51,746 nucleotides of DNA from an uncultured Verrucomicrobia subdivision 3 bacterium (GCA_903835255.1 CAILMI010000017.1:1-51746), one strand, 5' to 3'; counted from the stretch's first letter, positions 1-8,845 are shown. Notes: a model not told the origin generated them from the letters alone. Numbers and translations are program-made.

Positions 1-136
1 GCAGCGTCAGGCGACGGAGAGCGCGTCGCAAGGCGAGCGTCTTTTTTTCGTTCGTTCCGCCCTGTCGGTCGTGGGCATCGCAGCGCGATGCCCTCTACCA
101 TGCGGGCGCAAACTCCTATTTCGAAGTTCGGGTGAA
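1..136. repeat. Interspersed repeat, copy A
   Basis: No gene fits here. The segment around 74-136 (a GCATCGC/GCGATGC palindrome, then ACTCCTATTTCGAAGTTCGG) matches 2902-2963 at most positions. It belongs to the repeat family also seen near 2.8, 12.66, 32.0, 34.6 and 41.95 kb. The left part (about 1-45) shares the CAGCG-CAGGCGACG string with the copy at 31,962-32,137. The left end is cut by the window edge. Confidence 0.6.
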
Positions 137-143
137 ATCCAGA

Positions 144-944
144 TCAGGGGACGACCGGCGGAGTCGGATTTGTTTTAGCGGGAAAATGGCGCTGCCGGGG
201 CATCCAAGGGGACTGCTGCAATTCCGGCGTCAGTTTAAATCCGAATTCCTGCAGAAACGGTTCTACCGGGGCAAGGATATTTACCGGGCGGCGTGTGAAC
301 GTGTCCTGATAGGCCAGCCGGACGGCCCGCAGCCCCAGCCGGAACCCTTTCTCCACCCGCCCATAAATCTCGTCGCACATGATTGGATAACCGGACTCCG
401 CTAAGTGCACGCGGATCTGATGGGTCCGCCCCGTCAGCGGCCGGGCCTCAATCAGCGAGAATCGCGGACTGCTGAGCAGCACCCGGAAATGGGTCTCGGC
501 CTCCTTGCCCTCCTCCGTGCGGTCCACGCGCATCCGGCCGAATTGCTTGGGATCCGGCCCCAGCGGAAGGGTGCAGGTCCACGCCGGCTCGCGCGGCACG
601 CCCTCGACCACCGCCAGATAGGTTTTCTCCATGCGCCGGGATTCAAACAGATCTCCCAGCGCCCGCATCGACCCCTCACTTTTGGCGAACAGCAGCACCC
701 CGCTTGTGTCCGCATCCAGCCGGTGCACATGCCGGAGATAACGCAGGTTGCGCGAGCGCGCCCAGAAATCATCCGCCCGGATGGACGAGTCGATCGCCGT
801 CTGCAGATTCCAGTTGGTCTTGCGCCAGGAATCCGGCACGAGCATCCAGCCGCGCGACTTATCGATCGCCAGCGCCGACCGGTCCTCAAAGAGGATGGGA
901 ATCGGCTCGCAGCCCGGCAGCTCAATGAAAGGGGATTTGGCCAT
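144..944 (-). CDS. RluA-family pseudouridine synthase
   Basis: Converts specific uridines in rRNA or tRNA to pseudouridine in the cytoplasm. The catalytic motif HRLDADTSG (Asp about residue 77) and the downstream RTHQIRVH block are both intact. No N-terminal S4 domain is seen, so it is closer to the short RluA/RluC-like group than to RluD. The open frame extends to 1037, but the start is placed at the ATG at 944 (MAKSPF) because the upstream residues look random; an ATG at 956 is an alternative. The C-terminus, rich in Pro, Lys and Gln, runs to the edge of the interspersed repeat. Target site is unknown. A second paralogue with an S4 domain lies at 19,229-20,179. Confidence 0.9.
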   Translation of the reverse strand: MAKSPFIELPGCEPIPILFEDRSALAIDKSRGWMLVPDSWRKTNWNLQTAIDSSIRADDFWARSRNLRYLRHVHRLDADTSGVLLFAKSEGSMRALGDLFESRRMEKTYLAVVEGVPREPAWTCTLPLGPDPKQFGRMRVDRTEEGKEAETHFRVLLSSPRFSLIEARPLTGRTHQIRVHLAESGYPIMCDEIYGRVEKGFRLGLRAVRLAYQDTFTRRPVNILAPVEPFLQEFGFKLTPELQQSPWMPRQRHFPAKTNPTPPVVP

Positions 945-1099
945 GGGCCCCAGCATAGCAGCCGGCGGGAACGGGCTCAAACATTTCGGAAGTGAAACTG
1001 CAGGTGCAGAATCTAGCCGGCGGCGGACACCCGGCAAAGACGGAAGAGCGAACCGGCAGGACTGGCATAATAAACTTTTTTATTGGGAGGGAGGACCCG

Positions 1100-1714
1100 T
1101 CACTGTCCCGCCAGATCGAGCCGAAAAGCGCGGATGGCGTTGAGCATGAACTGGACGGCGACCGCCGCCAAAAGCAGCCCCATCACGCGGATGGCAATGC
1201 TCATGGCGATGGGATTGAGCCAGCGCTCGCTGCGCGCTGAAAGTCGCAAAATCAGATAAGTCACCAGCAACACAGCCACGATACAGACGCAGAGGGCAAT
1301 GCGCTGGGGAATATCCTTGGCTTCATTCTGAAGCAGGATCGTCGTAGAAATCGCGCCAGGCCCGGCCAGCATGGGAATTGCCAGGGGCGTGATGGCGATA
1401 TCCGTCTTTTCGGTCCCTGCCGCCGTCTCCTCCCGGGTTTCTTGAACGCGCGAGCGCTGGGCGCGCAACATGTCCAGCGCCACGATCAGCAGCATGATGC
1501 TCGCCGCGATTTGAAACGCCGGCATGGTGATGCCCATGACCTTGAAAACCAGCGTCCCCGCCACGGAAAAGACCAGCAGAACGCCCGTCGCCACACAGCA
1601 CGCCAGCCGCGCCGTGCGGAACCTCTGCTCGGCCGTGTCGCGCGCCGTCATGGCCAGAAACGCCGGCACCGTGGCCAGCGGATCCACAATCACGAAAAGC
1701 GAGCCGGTCGCCAA
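1100..1714 (-). CDS. MarC-family integral membrane protein
   Basis: UPF0056/MarC inner-membrane protein of unknown transport function. About six hydrophobic segments are visible, with the family's FVIVDPLATVPAF block at the start and AIPMLAGPGAIS in the middle. The start is uncertain. The given TTG at 1714 would drop the first residues of helix 1. In-frame sequence upstream (codons reading ITLLEYIL, 1715-1738) looks like genuine MarC N-terminus, but there is no ATG or GTG before the in-frame stop at 1772-1774. Only CTG (1729) or ATT (1738) could serve as earlier starts. It stands alone between two RNA-modification genes. Confidence 0.85.
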   Translation of the reverse strand: MATGSLFVIVDPLATVPAFLAMTARDTAEQRFRTARLACCVATGVLLVFSVAGTLVFKVMGITMPAFQIAASIMLLIVALDMLRAQRSRVQETREETAAGTEKTDIAITPLAIPMLAGPGAISTTILLQNEAKDIPQRIALCVCIVAVLLVTYLILRLSARSERWLNPIAMSIAIRVMGLLLAAVAVQFMLNAIRAFRLDLAGQ

Positions 1715-1880
1715 TAGGATGTATTCCAGAAGAGTAATACCCTGCGAGTAACTCGCAGAGCGGAGCGAAAGTCAAATGGCAAAACCTCAAAGGACAGAAA
1801 CCCAAGCGCGGCTTTCCCACCGCATCGATCATCGGCCGCAAGTCACAGGACCACCGGAGGTATCCAGACCCGCTTTAGAT

Positions 1881-2705
1881 TCAGCAGCGCTGCCGGGTCG
1901 CTTCGTAGAGAAACACCCCTGCGGCAACGGCCACGTTCAGGGAGTTCATGTGAGAGGGCATCGGAATTTCCACGGCCTCATCGCATGCTGCCAGCGCGGC
2001 TGGGGTGAGCCCCGGCCCTTCGGCGCCGAACACCAGACAGCAATCGCCGCGCAGCGCGGCGGCGGCCAGCCGGACCGCACCCGGGCGCGGATGCGCCGCC
2101 AGACAGCGCACGCCCCGGGCGCGCAGGTCTGTCAGCGTCCCCACCAGATCCGCGACCCGCACCAGCGGCTGATCAAAAATCGTCCCCATGGATCCCGCCA
2201 CCGCCCTGCGCTGGAAAGGGCTGCCACAGGTCTCGCCCACCACTAAGACATGCGCGCCGAACGCTGCGCAGCACCGCACCACCGCGCCGAGATTCTCCGC
2301 GCTAGCGATGCCCTCCACAGCAGCGAGCAGGAGCGGGCGTGAAGATTGATTGAGGAGCGTTTCCAGATCGGGTTGCGGCGGGATTTTAGCCACCGCCAGA
2401 GCGCCCTGATGCATTTTATAGCCGGTGATGGTTTCCAGCAGCTTCGGCTCCGCCACGTAAACGGGCAGGCTAGCTTCCGGTCGCGCGCGCAATTCCGGCT
2501 CCAGCTTTTCCAGCCAAGCGGGCGTGACCAGAGCGGAGACCACCGGGAACCGGCTTGCCAGCAGGCGCCGCACGGTCTTGATGTTCGCCGCCACTAACAC
2601 GCCCGCGCGCTCGTGCTCCTCCACGCGCTTGAGGGTCAAATACAACGCCAGCTCCGGCGCATCTAAGATTTGGACGGGTTGGATGTGCAAGAGGGCCACG
2701 CCCAA
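1881..2705 (-). CDS. SpoU/TrmH-family RNA 2'-O-methyltransferase
   Basis: SAM-dependent ribose methyltransferase of the SPOUT knot class, acting on rRNA or tRNA. The three family motifs are present: ENLGAVVR (Asn 138), FGAEGPGL (226-233) and IPM..SLNVAVAAGV (247-264), the last forming the C-terminal trefoil knot. The N-terminal ~110 residues resemble the substrate-binding domain of TrmH/RlmB-like proteins. No ATG starts the frame: the candidates are TTG at 2705, GTG at 2699 and TTG at 2690, so the start is approximate. It is transcribed away from a repeat copy at 2738-2964. Confidence 0.9.
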   Translation of the reverse strand: MGVALLHIQPVQILDAPELALYLTLKRVEEHERAGVLVAANIKTVRRLLASRFPVVSALVTPAWLEKLEPELRARPEASLPVYVAEPKLLETITGYKMHQGALAVAKIPPQPDLETLLNQSSRPLLLAAVEGIASAENLGAVVRCCAAFGAHVLVVGETCGSPFQRRAVAGSMGTIFDQPLVRVADLVGTLTDLRARGVRCLAAHPRPGAVRLAAAALRGDCCLVFGAEGPGLTPAALAACDEAVEIPMPSHMNSLNVAVAAGVFLYEATRQRC

Positions 2706-2737
2706 ATTAAAACGGGAAGCCGCCCCAATGAAAAGCG

Positions 2738-2964
2738 CTTAAACTCGGTTTCGGAACTCCGTGAGAATACCCCCTTTTGTTCCGTTCTCCGCATGGGTAG
2801 GGGCATCGCACGGCGATGCCCTGGGCCGCATCCAGCGCGGAAGGGACTTTGTGGGCGTCCGTTCCGGCACTCTTCCCGGCGCCCTCTGAACACGGACGAG
2901 GTCATCGCAGCGCGATGATGCTACCATTCTGGCGCGAACTCCTGTTTTGGAGTTCGGGTTTAAC
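2738..2964. repeat. Interspersed repeat, copy B (inverted ends)
   Basis: This gene-free stretch is bounded by inverted ends: TTAAACTCGGTTTCGGAACTC at the left (one base over is ambiguous) and GGAGTTCGGGTTTAA at the right. It contains two GCATCGC/GCGATGC-type palindromes, near 2802-2820 and 2902-2920. Its interior (about 2836-2865, GCGCGGAAGG..TTTG..GGGCGTCCGT) recurs at 34,599-34,627. Its right half recurs at 74-136. No transposase is present. It is MITE-like in form; mobility is inferred, not shown. Confidence 0.6.
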
Positions 2965-3940
2965 TCACCGCCCGAAACTGGGGATGGGCCTGCAACCGCT
3001 CCCAACTTTCCGGCCGCAGCGGGGCGATCTGGTACACCGGTTCGGTCATCGGTTCGGCGCTGTGCGACCGGCCCGCCCGCTCCAGCCAGCGGCGGTCGAG
3101 CGGTTCATCAATTAATTCCAGAGTGTTGGCCGCCAGAGTGGTCTCTTCCTTCTCGCCCGTGGCATGGCCGACCCCGACAAAAAAACCCGCCAGCAGCAGG
3201 GTGACCCGGAGAATTGTGCTACGCGAATACGTCGGCAGCGCACAGGGACGCCCAGAATTGAGCCGCTGAAAGAGTTGCGTAAAAAGCGGCAGCGTCCACA
3301 TGGCCGGATTCCGGGCCGGCGAATAGGCGTCGAATAAAATCACGTGCGGCGCGGCTGCCAGCGTGGGGCTTTGCATCGCCCCCCCCGCCCCGGCGAGCAG
3401 GGTTGGAAAATCGCCGTGATGGAATTCCCAGTCCACCTTTTGATCGCCGTTTTGGAACTGGACGCGCTGCGTGCGGATTAATTCCTGCAGCGGAAGTTCG
3501 TAGCCGCCGAAATAGCCGAGCTCGGCGGCGTGACGCAGCGCGAACTGAAGGGGTTCCAGCGTGTGGTCAAAGCTTACCAGGCGGATCTGGCAGGCGATAT
3601 CCTGGGTCGCTCGCAGGACGGTGAGCGCATTCGCCGCGGCCCCGAGCCCGACATCCCAGACCACAAATTCGCCGGTGTGCCGCTGGAGCCGCTCGCGCAG
3701 CCGGAGCTGGCGGACATACAGCGCCTCCGCCTCGGCCACCGGCCCCACCACCGGATGAAACGTCTCGCCATCCACAAGGGAGCGCACGGAGCAGATGCCG
3801 TTGTTGAGACGGACCAGTTGATAGGCGGAGTCGGTTTGCACGCCGGCAATTTTGACAGCCTCCGCAGGCGCAACCAACACAAAACGTCGGGCACAATTTC
3901 CTCCCCGCGCGGCACGCCGCCGGACTGACATCACTCCCAT
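2960..3940 (-). CDS. MnmC-like SAM-dependent methyltransferase
   Basis: Resembles the methyltransferase domain of MnmC (Methyltransf_30), which completes 5-methylaminomethyl-uridine at tRNA wobble positions. A glycine motif sits in VWDVGLGAAANAL, followed by a long middle segment and a C-terminal ILRVTLLLAGFFVGVGHATGEKEETTLA block like the family's end. The FAD oxidoreductase half of MnmC is absent, so only the methylation step could be done here. The open frame reaches 4087, but ATG 3940 is preferred: it follows a GAGGG four bases upstream and lies 8 bp after the thiE stop, suggesting co-transcription. The exact substrate is inferred. Confidence 0.75.
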   Translation of the reverse strand: MGVMSVRRRAARGGNCARRFVLVAPAEAVKIAGVQTDSAYQLVRLNNGICSVRSLVDGETFHPVVGPVAEAEALYVRQLRLRERLQRHTGEFVVWDVGLGAAANALTVLRATQDIACQIRLVSFDHTLEPLQFALRHAAELGYFGGYELPLQELIRTQRVQFQNGDQKVDWEFHHGDFPTLLAGAGGAMQSPTLAAAPHVILFDAYSPARNPAMWTLPLFTQLFQRLNSGRPCALPTYSRSTILRVTLLLAGFFVGVGHATGEKEETTLAANTLELIDEPLDRRWLERAGRSHSAEPMTEPVYQIAPLRPESWERLQAHPQFRAVS

Positions 3941-3947
3941 CAATCCC

Positions 3948-4586
3948 TCATCGCATCCGGCGCCGGAACTCCGCGCACGCCCCGGCCACATCCGGCGCTT
4001 CCAGGATGGCGGAGACCACACAGATGCGCCGGGCCCCCGCCGCCAGCACCGCATCCAGAGTGCCCAGATGAATGCCGCCAATGGCAAACCACGGAACAGT
4101 CACCCGCTCCGCCGCCCAGCGGACGTATTCCAGGGTCACAGGCTTGGCGGTTGGTTTGGTGCCGGTGGCATATACCGGCCCGATGGCGATGTAGTCCGCT
4201 CCGGCCTCAAGCGCGCGCTGCGCCTGATCCGGAGCATGGGTGGACAGCCCCACCCGCACACCGGATCCTTCGCCCCTCACAGCTGAAGCCTGCGTGTGCC
4301 CGGCATCGAAGAAATCTTCCTGACCGAGGTGGCACCCCTCCGCGCCCAGCTCGCGCGCAATCTCAGGATGATCGTTGATAATCAGCCCCACGTTGGCGCG
4401 CGTGGTGACGGGCAGGATTCTCTCCGCCAGGCGCCGCAGCTCATCGGGAGGCGAGTTCTTCGCGCGCAATTGAATCAGGTCGCTGCCCCCATCGCACAGC
4501 TGTTGCGCGATCAGCTCCGGTGCGCGGCCCTTCAGCCAGGCCGTGTCCACAAAGGTATACAGAATGCAGTCCGCAAGCGGTTTCAC
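3948..4586 (-). CDS. thiE: Thiamine phosphate synthase
   Basis: Joins HMP pyrophosphate and thiazole phosphate to thiamine monophosphate. The TIM-barrel signatures are present: LIQLRAKN, GLIINDHPEIA, GCHLGQED, VGLSTHAPDQA, YIAIGPVYATGTKPTA and WFAIGGIHLG. At 212 residues it is of normal family length. It carries a short insertion (QASAVRGEGSGVR, before VGLSTH) where most family members are shorter. It lies between the polyketide-type FAD oxidoreductase (50 bp upstream) and the MnmC-like gene (8 bp downstream). Its pathway partner thiD is at 29,220-30,092, so thiamine genes are not clustered. No TPP riboswitch was recognised in the 50-bp upstream gap. Confidence 0.93.
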   Translation of the reverse strand: MKPLADCILYTFVDTAWLKGRAPELIAQQLCDGGSDLIQLRAKNSPPDELRRLAERILPVTTRANVGLIINDHPEIARELGAEGCHLGQEDFFDAGHTQASAVRGEGSGVRVGLSTHAPDQAQRALEAGADYIAIGPVYATGTKPTAKPVTLEYVRWAAERVTVPWFAIGGIHLGTLDAVLAAGARRICVVSAILEAPDVAGACAEFRRRMR

Positions 4587-4635
4587 AGGGACAGCTTAAC
4601 AAAGCACTTTCCCGAACACACGCACGAGTTCACCC

Positions 4636-5679
4636 TCAGCGCGTTTTTTCAAACGCCCGCCGCCAAACCCAGTCGCTGCGGGCGGCGAGCGCGGCGAACG
4701 GGTTTTGCAGGAGGGGCGTGAGCACGAGGCGTTGCAGCCACCGGGCCCAGACCAGCCGGCCCGCAAAGGCGGCGTCACACTCCTGCACAATTTTGAGGCG
4801 TGCATCAGCCCAGGAAGATTCTCCCCGGCTCCACGCGACCAGCGCCGGGACCGCCAGAGCCGAGGCCTCGAACGCCATCGACATGCCATTGCCCGTCACC
4901 GGCGGAATCATCGTGATGGCGTCGCCCACGCATATTTCAGGGTGAGAGGCGGCCTGCCGGGGCGATAGGGCCAGGCCGGCGATGGAGCAAAAGGACTCTT
5001 GATCGAACGAGGCCCCCGCCAGCCGCTGGCGCAGAGGGGACCCGGGAGGACCGCTCAACTGTTCCCGCCAGTGTTTTGCCCCGCCCTTTTCCTCCGCGCG
5101 GCGGCGAAACAGGCCGCAGACGTTCACCCCGCCGTTCTCAATCCGGCACAGGCCGACGTAACCCTCCGACGAAACGTGCATTTCCAAATCAGCGACCAGC
5201 GGCACGTTGCGCGCATGAACCTTCAGGCCAAACCAGCGAGCGCCTGCGGGCGACGCCTGCGCCCGCCGGCCCGTGGCTCGGACAAAGCCTTCGCCGGTGA
5301 AATCGGCGGGCACCCGCTGGCCCGTTTGCACGTCGCCCCCCAGCGCGCGGAACTTTTCCGCCAGGGCCGCATCCAGCGCAAAGCGGGAGAGACAGAGGGC
5401 GGGCGAAGGCAGCGGGCGCGGCGAACTGGAACGAGTTGCCGTAAAAAAAGCGGCTGTCTGCGCGGAAACAGCTCCCGCACCCGTCATCAAACCTTCCAGA
5501 CCGAGCGCGACCAGCGCGGCCTGACCCCGGCCGCTGATGAATTCGCCGCAGACGCGATGACGCGGATACTGCCCCGCCTCGTGAAGAATCACCGGCACGC
5601 CTTGCTGCCGCAGGCCGATGCCCAGGGTCAATCCCGCCAGCCCGCCCCCGACGATTGTGATGGATTGGGGTCCAGCCAT
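4636..5679 (-). CDS. FAD-dependent oxidoreductase of the type III PKS operon
   Basis: Flavoprotein of the geranylgeranyl-reductase/PHBH-like monooxygenase class. The FAD-binding GGGLAG is at residues 11-16, a 'PRHRVCGEFIS' segment follows, and the second FAD motif is CVGDAITMIPPVTGNGMSMAFE. It starts 4 bp after the methyltransferase stop and is the third gene of the operon polyketide synthase > methyltransferase > oxidoreductase. By analogy with the Streptomyces srsABC set (type III PKS, methyltransferase, flavoprotein hydroxylase), it probably oxidises an alkylresorcinol or pyrone product, but reduction cannot be excluded. Substrate assignment is inference from context. Confidence 0.8.
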   Translation of the reverse strand: MAGPQSITIVGGGLAGLTLGIGLRQQGVPVILHEAGQYPRHRVCGEFISGRGQAALVALGLEGLMTGAGAVSAQTAAFFTATRSSSPRPLPSPALCLSRFALDAALAEKFRALGGDVQTGQRVPADFTGEGFVRATGRRAQASPAGARWFGLKVHARNVPLVADLEMHVSSEGYVGLCRIENGGVNVCGLFRRRAEEKGGAKHWREQLSGPPGSPLRQRLAGASFDQESFCSIAGLALSPRQAASHPEICVGDAITMIPPVTGNGMSMAFEASALAVPALVAWSRGESSWADARLKIVQECDAAFAGRLVWARWLQRLVLTPLLQNPFAALAARSDWVWRRAFEKTR

Positions 5680-5682
5680 AAA

Positions 5683-6378
5683 TCACTTGGTTTTCCGGGC
5701 GCTAAAGAGATGACTAAAGCTGCCGGCCGGGCGCTCGGCGAGTTCCCAGCCTGAAGGATCAGGCCAGAGCCCGGAAATCTCGTGGCCGGAGAACCCCGCA
5801 CGGACACTCACCACGGCGTCGTGCCGGGTCACCGCGTTGCAGCCGATCGCCCCCAGCCAGCGGCTGCAAAATAAAGGCCAGGCCGCGCGACGCGGCTCGA
5901 GGGCGACGAAGTATCCGGCCCGCAGCGACACCTGTTGAAGCAGTGCCGCCAGCCGCGCATTCTCAAAGTGATGCAGAAACAAATTGGCGATGACGGCCTC
6001 CCCTGCCTGATCCCCCGCCCGATCCGGCCAGTCAAAGACATCCGCGACGACGACCTTTGCGCGCCAGCCGAGATCGGCGAAGGCGTCGAGAGTCCTGCTG
6101 GAAACATTTTCATGCAAATCGAGCAGGGTCACTTCCAGCCCAGGCCAGCGCGGGGCGAGAATTTGCGCAAGGCCCAATAGAAAAGTCCCATCGCCCGCGC
6201 CCAGTTCCGTGAGATGTCGCGGCGGATCGCCCGGTCCGTCTTTTATCAGCGCCTGCGCCAGAAGGCGCCGGCTGCCCATCCAGGCATTAACCCGGCGCAA
6301 ATCGCGACGCGAATGAACGGCGCGCGGATCATCGGGCGGCAGCGTATCCAGCCATTCGGGCTGGACGAGTCGTTTCAT
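5683..6378 (-). CDS. Class I SAM methyltransferase of the type III PKS operon
   Basis: Rossmann-type methyltransferase with SAM motif I as ELGAGDGTF (residues 58-66) and a later VIANLFLHHF segment typical of small-molecule methyltransferases. The open frame extends to 6438, but the start is put at ATG 6378 (MKRLVQPEWLD); the upstream peptide looks like readthrough of the preceding gene's end, and ATG 6393 is an alternative. It lies 24 bp after the polyketide synthase and 4 bp before the FAD oxidoreductase, so it very likely methylates the polyketide product or an intermediate. No strong ribosome binding site is visible, which would fit translational coupling. Confidence 0.8.
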   Translation of the reverse strand: MKRLVQPEWLDTLPPDDPRAVHSRRDLRRVNAWMGSRRLLAQALIKDGPGDPPRHLTELGAGDGTFLLGLAQILAPRWPGLEVTLLDLHENVSSRTLDAFADLGWRAKVVVADVFDWPDRAGDQAGEAVIANLFLHHFENARLAALLQQVSLRAGYFVALEPRRAAWPLFCSRWLGAIGCNAVTRHDAVVSVRAGFSGHEISGLWPDPSGWELAERPAGSFSHLFSARKTK

Positions 6379-6401
6379 TTTAGAACAACCCATAAAAAGA
6401 T

Positions 6402-7496
6402 TCAGGGTTGTCTCACATCTAAAAACGCCCCGTGACAACTAAATCCCGCGCCGAAGGCGGACATCCACCAGGGGCCGTCGGGAACGGCATCACGCAGGGC
6501 GCGTTCGAGGACGAAGTAGACGGTGGGGCTGCTCATGTTGCCGTAGTCGCGGAGGATGGCGGCGCTATGGCGCACGTCGGCGTCGCTCAACTCGAGATGG
6601 TCGCGCAGGGAGAGAATCACGTCGCGACCGCCGGTGTGCAGAATCCAGCCGGCCACCTGGTCGCGCCGCACGCCGGTAGCCCGGAGGGAGTCGGTGAATA
6701 ATTTCCCAGCCACCGCGCCAGCCACCTGCGGCACTTGCGGCAGCAGCCGGTTCCGCAACATTCCGTTCTGATGAGTGAACCGGAGCGTGTCCCGCTCGGC
6801 GGTGACGAGGCGCGAGTCGGTGAACGTCCATTCCACGCGGCGCCGGCCCGGCAACGGCTCATCGGACAGCACCGCGGCGCCCGCGCCGTCGGCGAACAGG
6901 CAGGCGCTGATTAAAACGCCGGCGTCATCATCGAGAAAAAAAGCCGCGCTGCAAACCTCGACACAGACGGAGAGCACGCGGCGGGCGGAGCCGGCCGCAA
7001 TCAGCGCTGCGCCGTTCCGCAAGTTGGGCAGCGCGGCTCCGCAGCCCTGCCCCACCAGGTCGAGGGCAAAGACGTCCGGGCGCAGGCCGAGCTCCTCGCT
7101 GACGTAGCTGGTGAGACCGGGGCAAAGATAGCCGGTGCAGGTGCTGATGAGCACGGCATCGATCTCCGCCGCCACACACCCGGCATCGCTGAGGGCGCGG
7201 CGGGCGGCAGCGGCGGCCAGCGCCGGGGCCTCCCGGGCGAACCGCTCCTGGAGCGTGTCCGGGGTGGGATTAAAAACCTCCGCGAGCGGGTCCAGGGCGA
7301 GGTGCCGCGACTCAATGCCATTCTCTCCGCAGAGAACTTTCTTCAGGATGGCGCGGGATCGCGGCTTGAGACCGGGAAAGGACGGACTGTTCTGCAGGGC
7401 GGCCCAGGATTCCCGCTGAGAGTAGCGTTTTAATGGAACGGCAGTGCCGAGGCCAATGATAAACATGGCGGTTTTTAACCCAGACTCGCCCCGCAT
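6402..7496 (-). CDS. Type III polyketide synthase (chalcone/alkylresorcinol synthase family)
   Basis: Homodimeric ketosynthase that extends an acyl-CoA starter with malonyl-CoA. The full catalytic triad is visible: Cys152 in LVGQGCGAALPNL, His287 in WILHTGG, and Asn320 in DYGNMSSPTV. The C-terminal 'AFGAGFSCHGAFLDV' loop is also conserved. The length (364) is normal for the family. ATG 7496 is chosen because AAGG lies four bases upstream; ATG 7466 (MFIIGLG) is the alternative. It heads a tight operon with a methyltransferase and a flavoprotein and starts 62 bp downstream of pfp. The product is probably a long-chain alkylresorcinol, alkylpyrone or quinone, inferred from the operon plan only. 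Confidence 0.92.
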   Translation of the reverse strand: MRGESGLKTAMFIIGLGTAVPLKRYSQRESWAALQNSPSFPGLKPRSRAILKKVLCGENGIESRHLALDPLAEVFNPTPDTLQERFAREAPALAAAAARRALSDAGCVAAEIDAVLISTCTGYLCPGLTSYVSEELGLRPDVFALDLVGQGCGAALPNLRNGAALIAAGSARRVLSVCVEVCSAAFFLDDDAGVLISACLFADGAGAAVLSDEPLPGRRRVEWTFTDSRLVTAERDTLRFTHQNGMLRNRLLPQVPQVAGAVAGKLFTDSLRATGVRRDQVAGWILHTGGRDVILSLRDHLELSDADVRHSAAILRDYGNMSSPTVYFVLERALRDAVPDGPWWMSAFGAGFSCHGAFLDVRQP

Positions 7497-7558
7497 ACCA
7501 CCTTATTCGGCATCCCGAAACAATTGCATTCGCTGCATCACGGCGGGCGCAACTCTCT

Positions 7559-8845
7559 TTATTTCAACCCGACGAGATAGCCGAAGCGGGCGCGGAATTG
7601 TTCCGGCGTCTGGCGGATGACGGCCCCCAGCTTGGCGAGCTGTTTGGGGTCCTCAAAATCATCGCGCTCGAGGCGGATCATATAGGCTTGGGCGCATTCA
7701 AAAGCCTCGCCGTCCACGTTGACCTTGCGGTTCTGCATCCGCCCGGTCTTGGGGTCGAGCATGTTGTCGAAGGGCAGCGGGTTCATTTTGCCATCCACGA
7801 AGCTGATGATGGCCCCGTACTTTTCAGACTCCGGCGAGCGGAGGAATTTCACCGCGGCATAGCCGAGATCGCGGGTGTATTCGGCGTCAAAGGGAATCGG
7901 GTCGGCGCAGCGCAGCTCGTAGCCGAGATCCTTGTCAATGAAAGCCATCTTGATCCCGAGCGTCTCCAGGCGCACAGTCAGCAGCTCCTTCATCAGGCGG
8001 CCGAATTCAATTTCCCCCAGGCGGAGATGGCCGTGGTCGTCGCGGATGACTTTGCCGAAACGTTCCAGCTGCCCCTCCGGCAGCGCCTTCACCAACCCGG
8101 CTTCGCCCAGGGATTCAATCAGGCCCTCAGCCAGGACCACCAGCCCGTATTGGGAGCCCTCGGCTTTGCGCTTGATAATGGAGCCGATGATGATGTCACA
8201 CACTTCATCCACGGTCACGGGGCGCCCGCGGAATTCCTCGGAGATGATGGCCAGCGTGGCTGCCGAGGCCTTGGCGATGCCGAGGGCGAGATGCCCGGCC
8301 GCCCGCCCCATGCTGATGATGAGGTACCAGCGCGACGTCGTGCGGGCGTCCTCCATCAGGTTGCGGACGATCTGCACGCCGTAGTGACGGGCCGTCTCAT
8401 AGCCAAAGGTGGGGGCGGTGCCGGGCAGCGGCAGGTCGTTGTCGATGGTCTTGGGCACGTGCGCCACCTTGATCCTGCCGCCGCTCCGTTTGGCAACGTG
8501 GCTGGCGGAAAAGGCCGTGTCATCCCCGCCGATGCTGACCAGCGCGGTGATGCCGAGCTTCTCGAACACGGTGAAAATATTGCTCATCTGCTCCTCCGAC
8601 TTGGTCGGGTTGGTGCGCGCCGTGCCGAGGATGGATCCGCCCCGGAGATGGATGTCCTTCACATCGCGGATCGATAGCGGCTTGATCTGGGTGGTGTCGC
8701 CCTGGGCGATGTGCTTGAAGCCGTCCCGGAAGCCGATGACTTCGTAGCCTTGGTTGATGCCCTCGATGGTGGCTGCGGCAATGACGCCGTTCAAGCCGGG
8801 CGCCGGCCCGCCGCCGACCAGAATTCCAAGTCTTCCTTTATTCAT
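7559..8845 (-). CDS. pfp: Pyrophosphate-dependent 6-phosphofructokinase
   Basis: Interconverts fructose 6-phosphate and fructose 1,6-bisphosphate. Phosphoryl-donor residues point to pyrophosphate: GGDD at residues 106-109 (ATP enzymes have GGDG) and PKTIDND at 131-137 (ATP enzymes have PGTIDND). The sugar-phosphate motif MGRAAGHLAL is intact near 179-188. The length (428) fits the bacterial PPi-PFK group. Such an enzyme is reversible and could serve both glycolysis and gluconeogenesis. The gene starts about 100 bp from the divergent gmhB-like gene and may be co-transcribed with the polyketide synthase 62 bp downstream. Confidence 0.92.
   Translation of the reverse strand: MNKGRLGILVGGGPAPGLNGVIAAATIEGINQGYEVIGFRDGFKHIAQGDTTQIKPLSIRDVKDIHLRGGSILGTARTNPTKSEEQMSNIFTVFEKLGITALVSIGGDDTAFSASHVAKRSGGRIKVAHVPKTIDNDLPLPGTAPTFGYETARHYGVQIVRNLMEDARTTSRWYLIISMGRAAGHLALGIAKASAATLAIISEEFRGRPVTVDEVCDIIIGSIIKRKAEGSQYGLVVLAEGLIESLGEAGLVKALPEGQLERFGKVIRDDHGHLRLGEIEFGRLMKELLTVRLETLGIKMAFIDKDLGYELRCADPIPFDAEYTRDLGYAAVKFLRSPESEKYGAIISFVDGKMNPLPFDNMLDPKTGRMQNRKVNVDGEAFECAQAYMIRLERDDFEDPKQLAKLGAVIRQTPEQFRARFGYLVGLK

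Noticed and set aside
2960-4087. Long N-terminal extension of the MnmC-like gene (to 4087)
   Set aside because: The extra 49 residues overlap thiE antiframe translation and are Trp/Arg-rich; ATG 3940 has a ribosome binding site right after the thiE stop.
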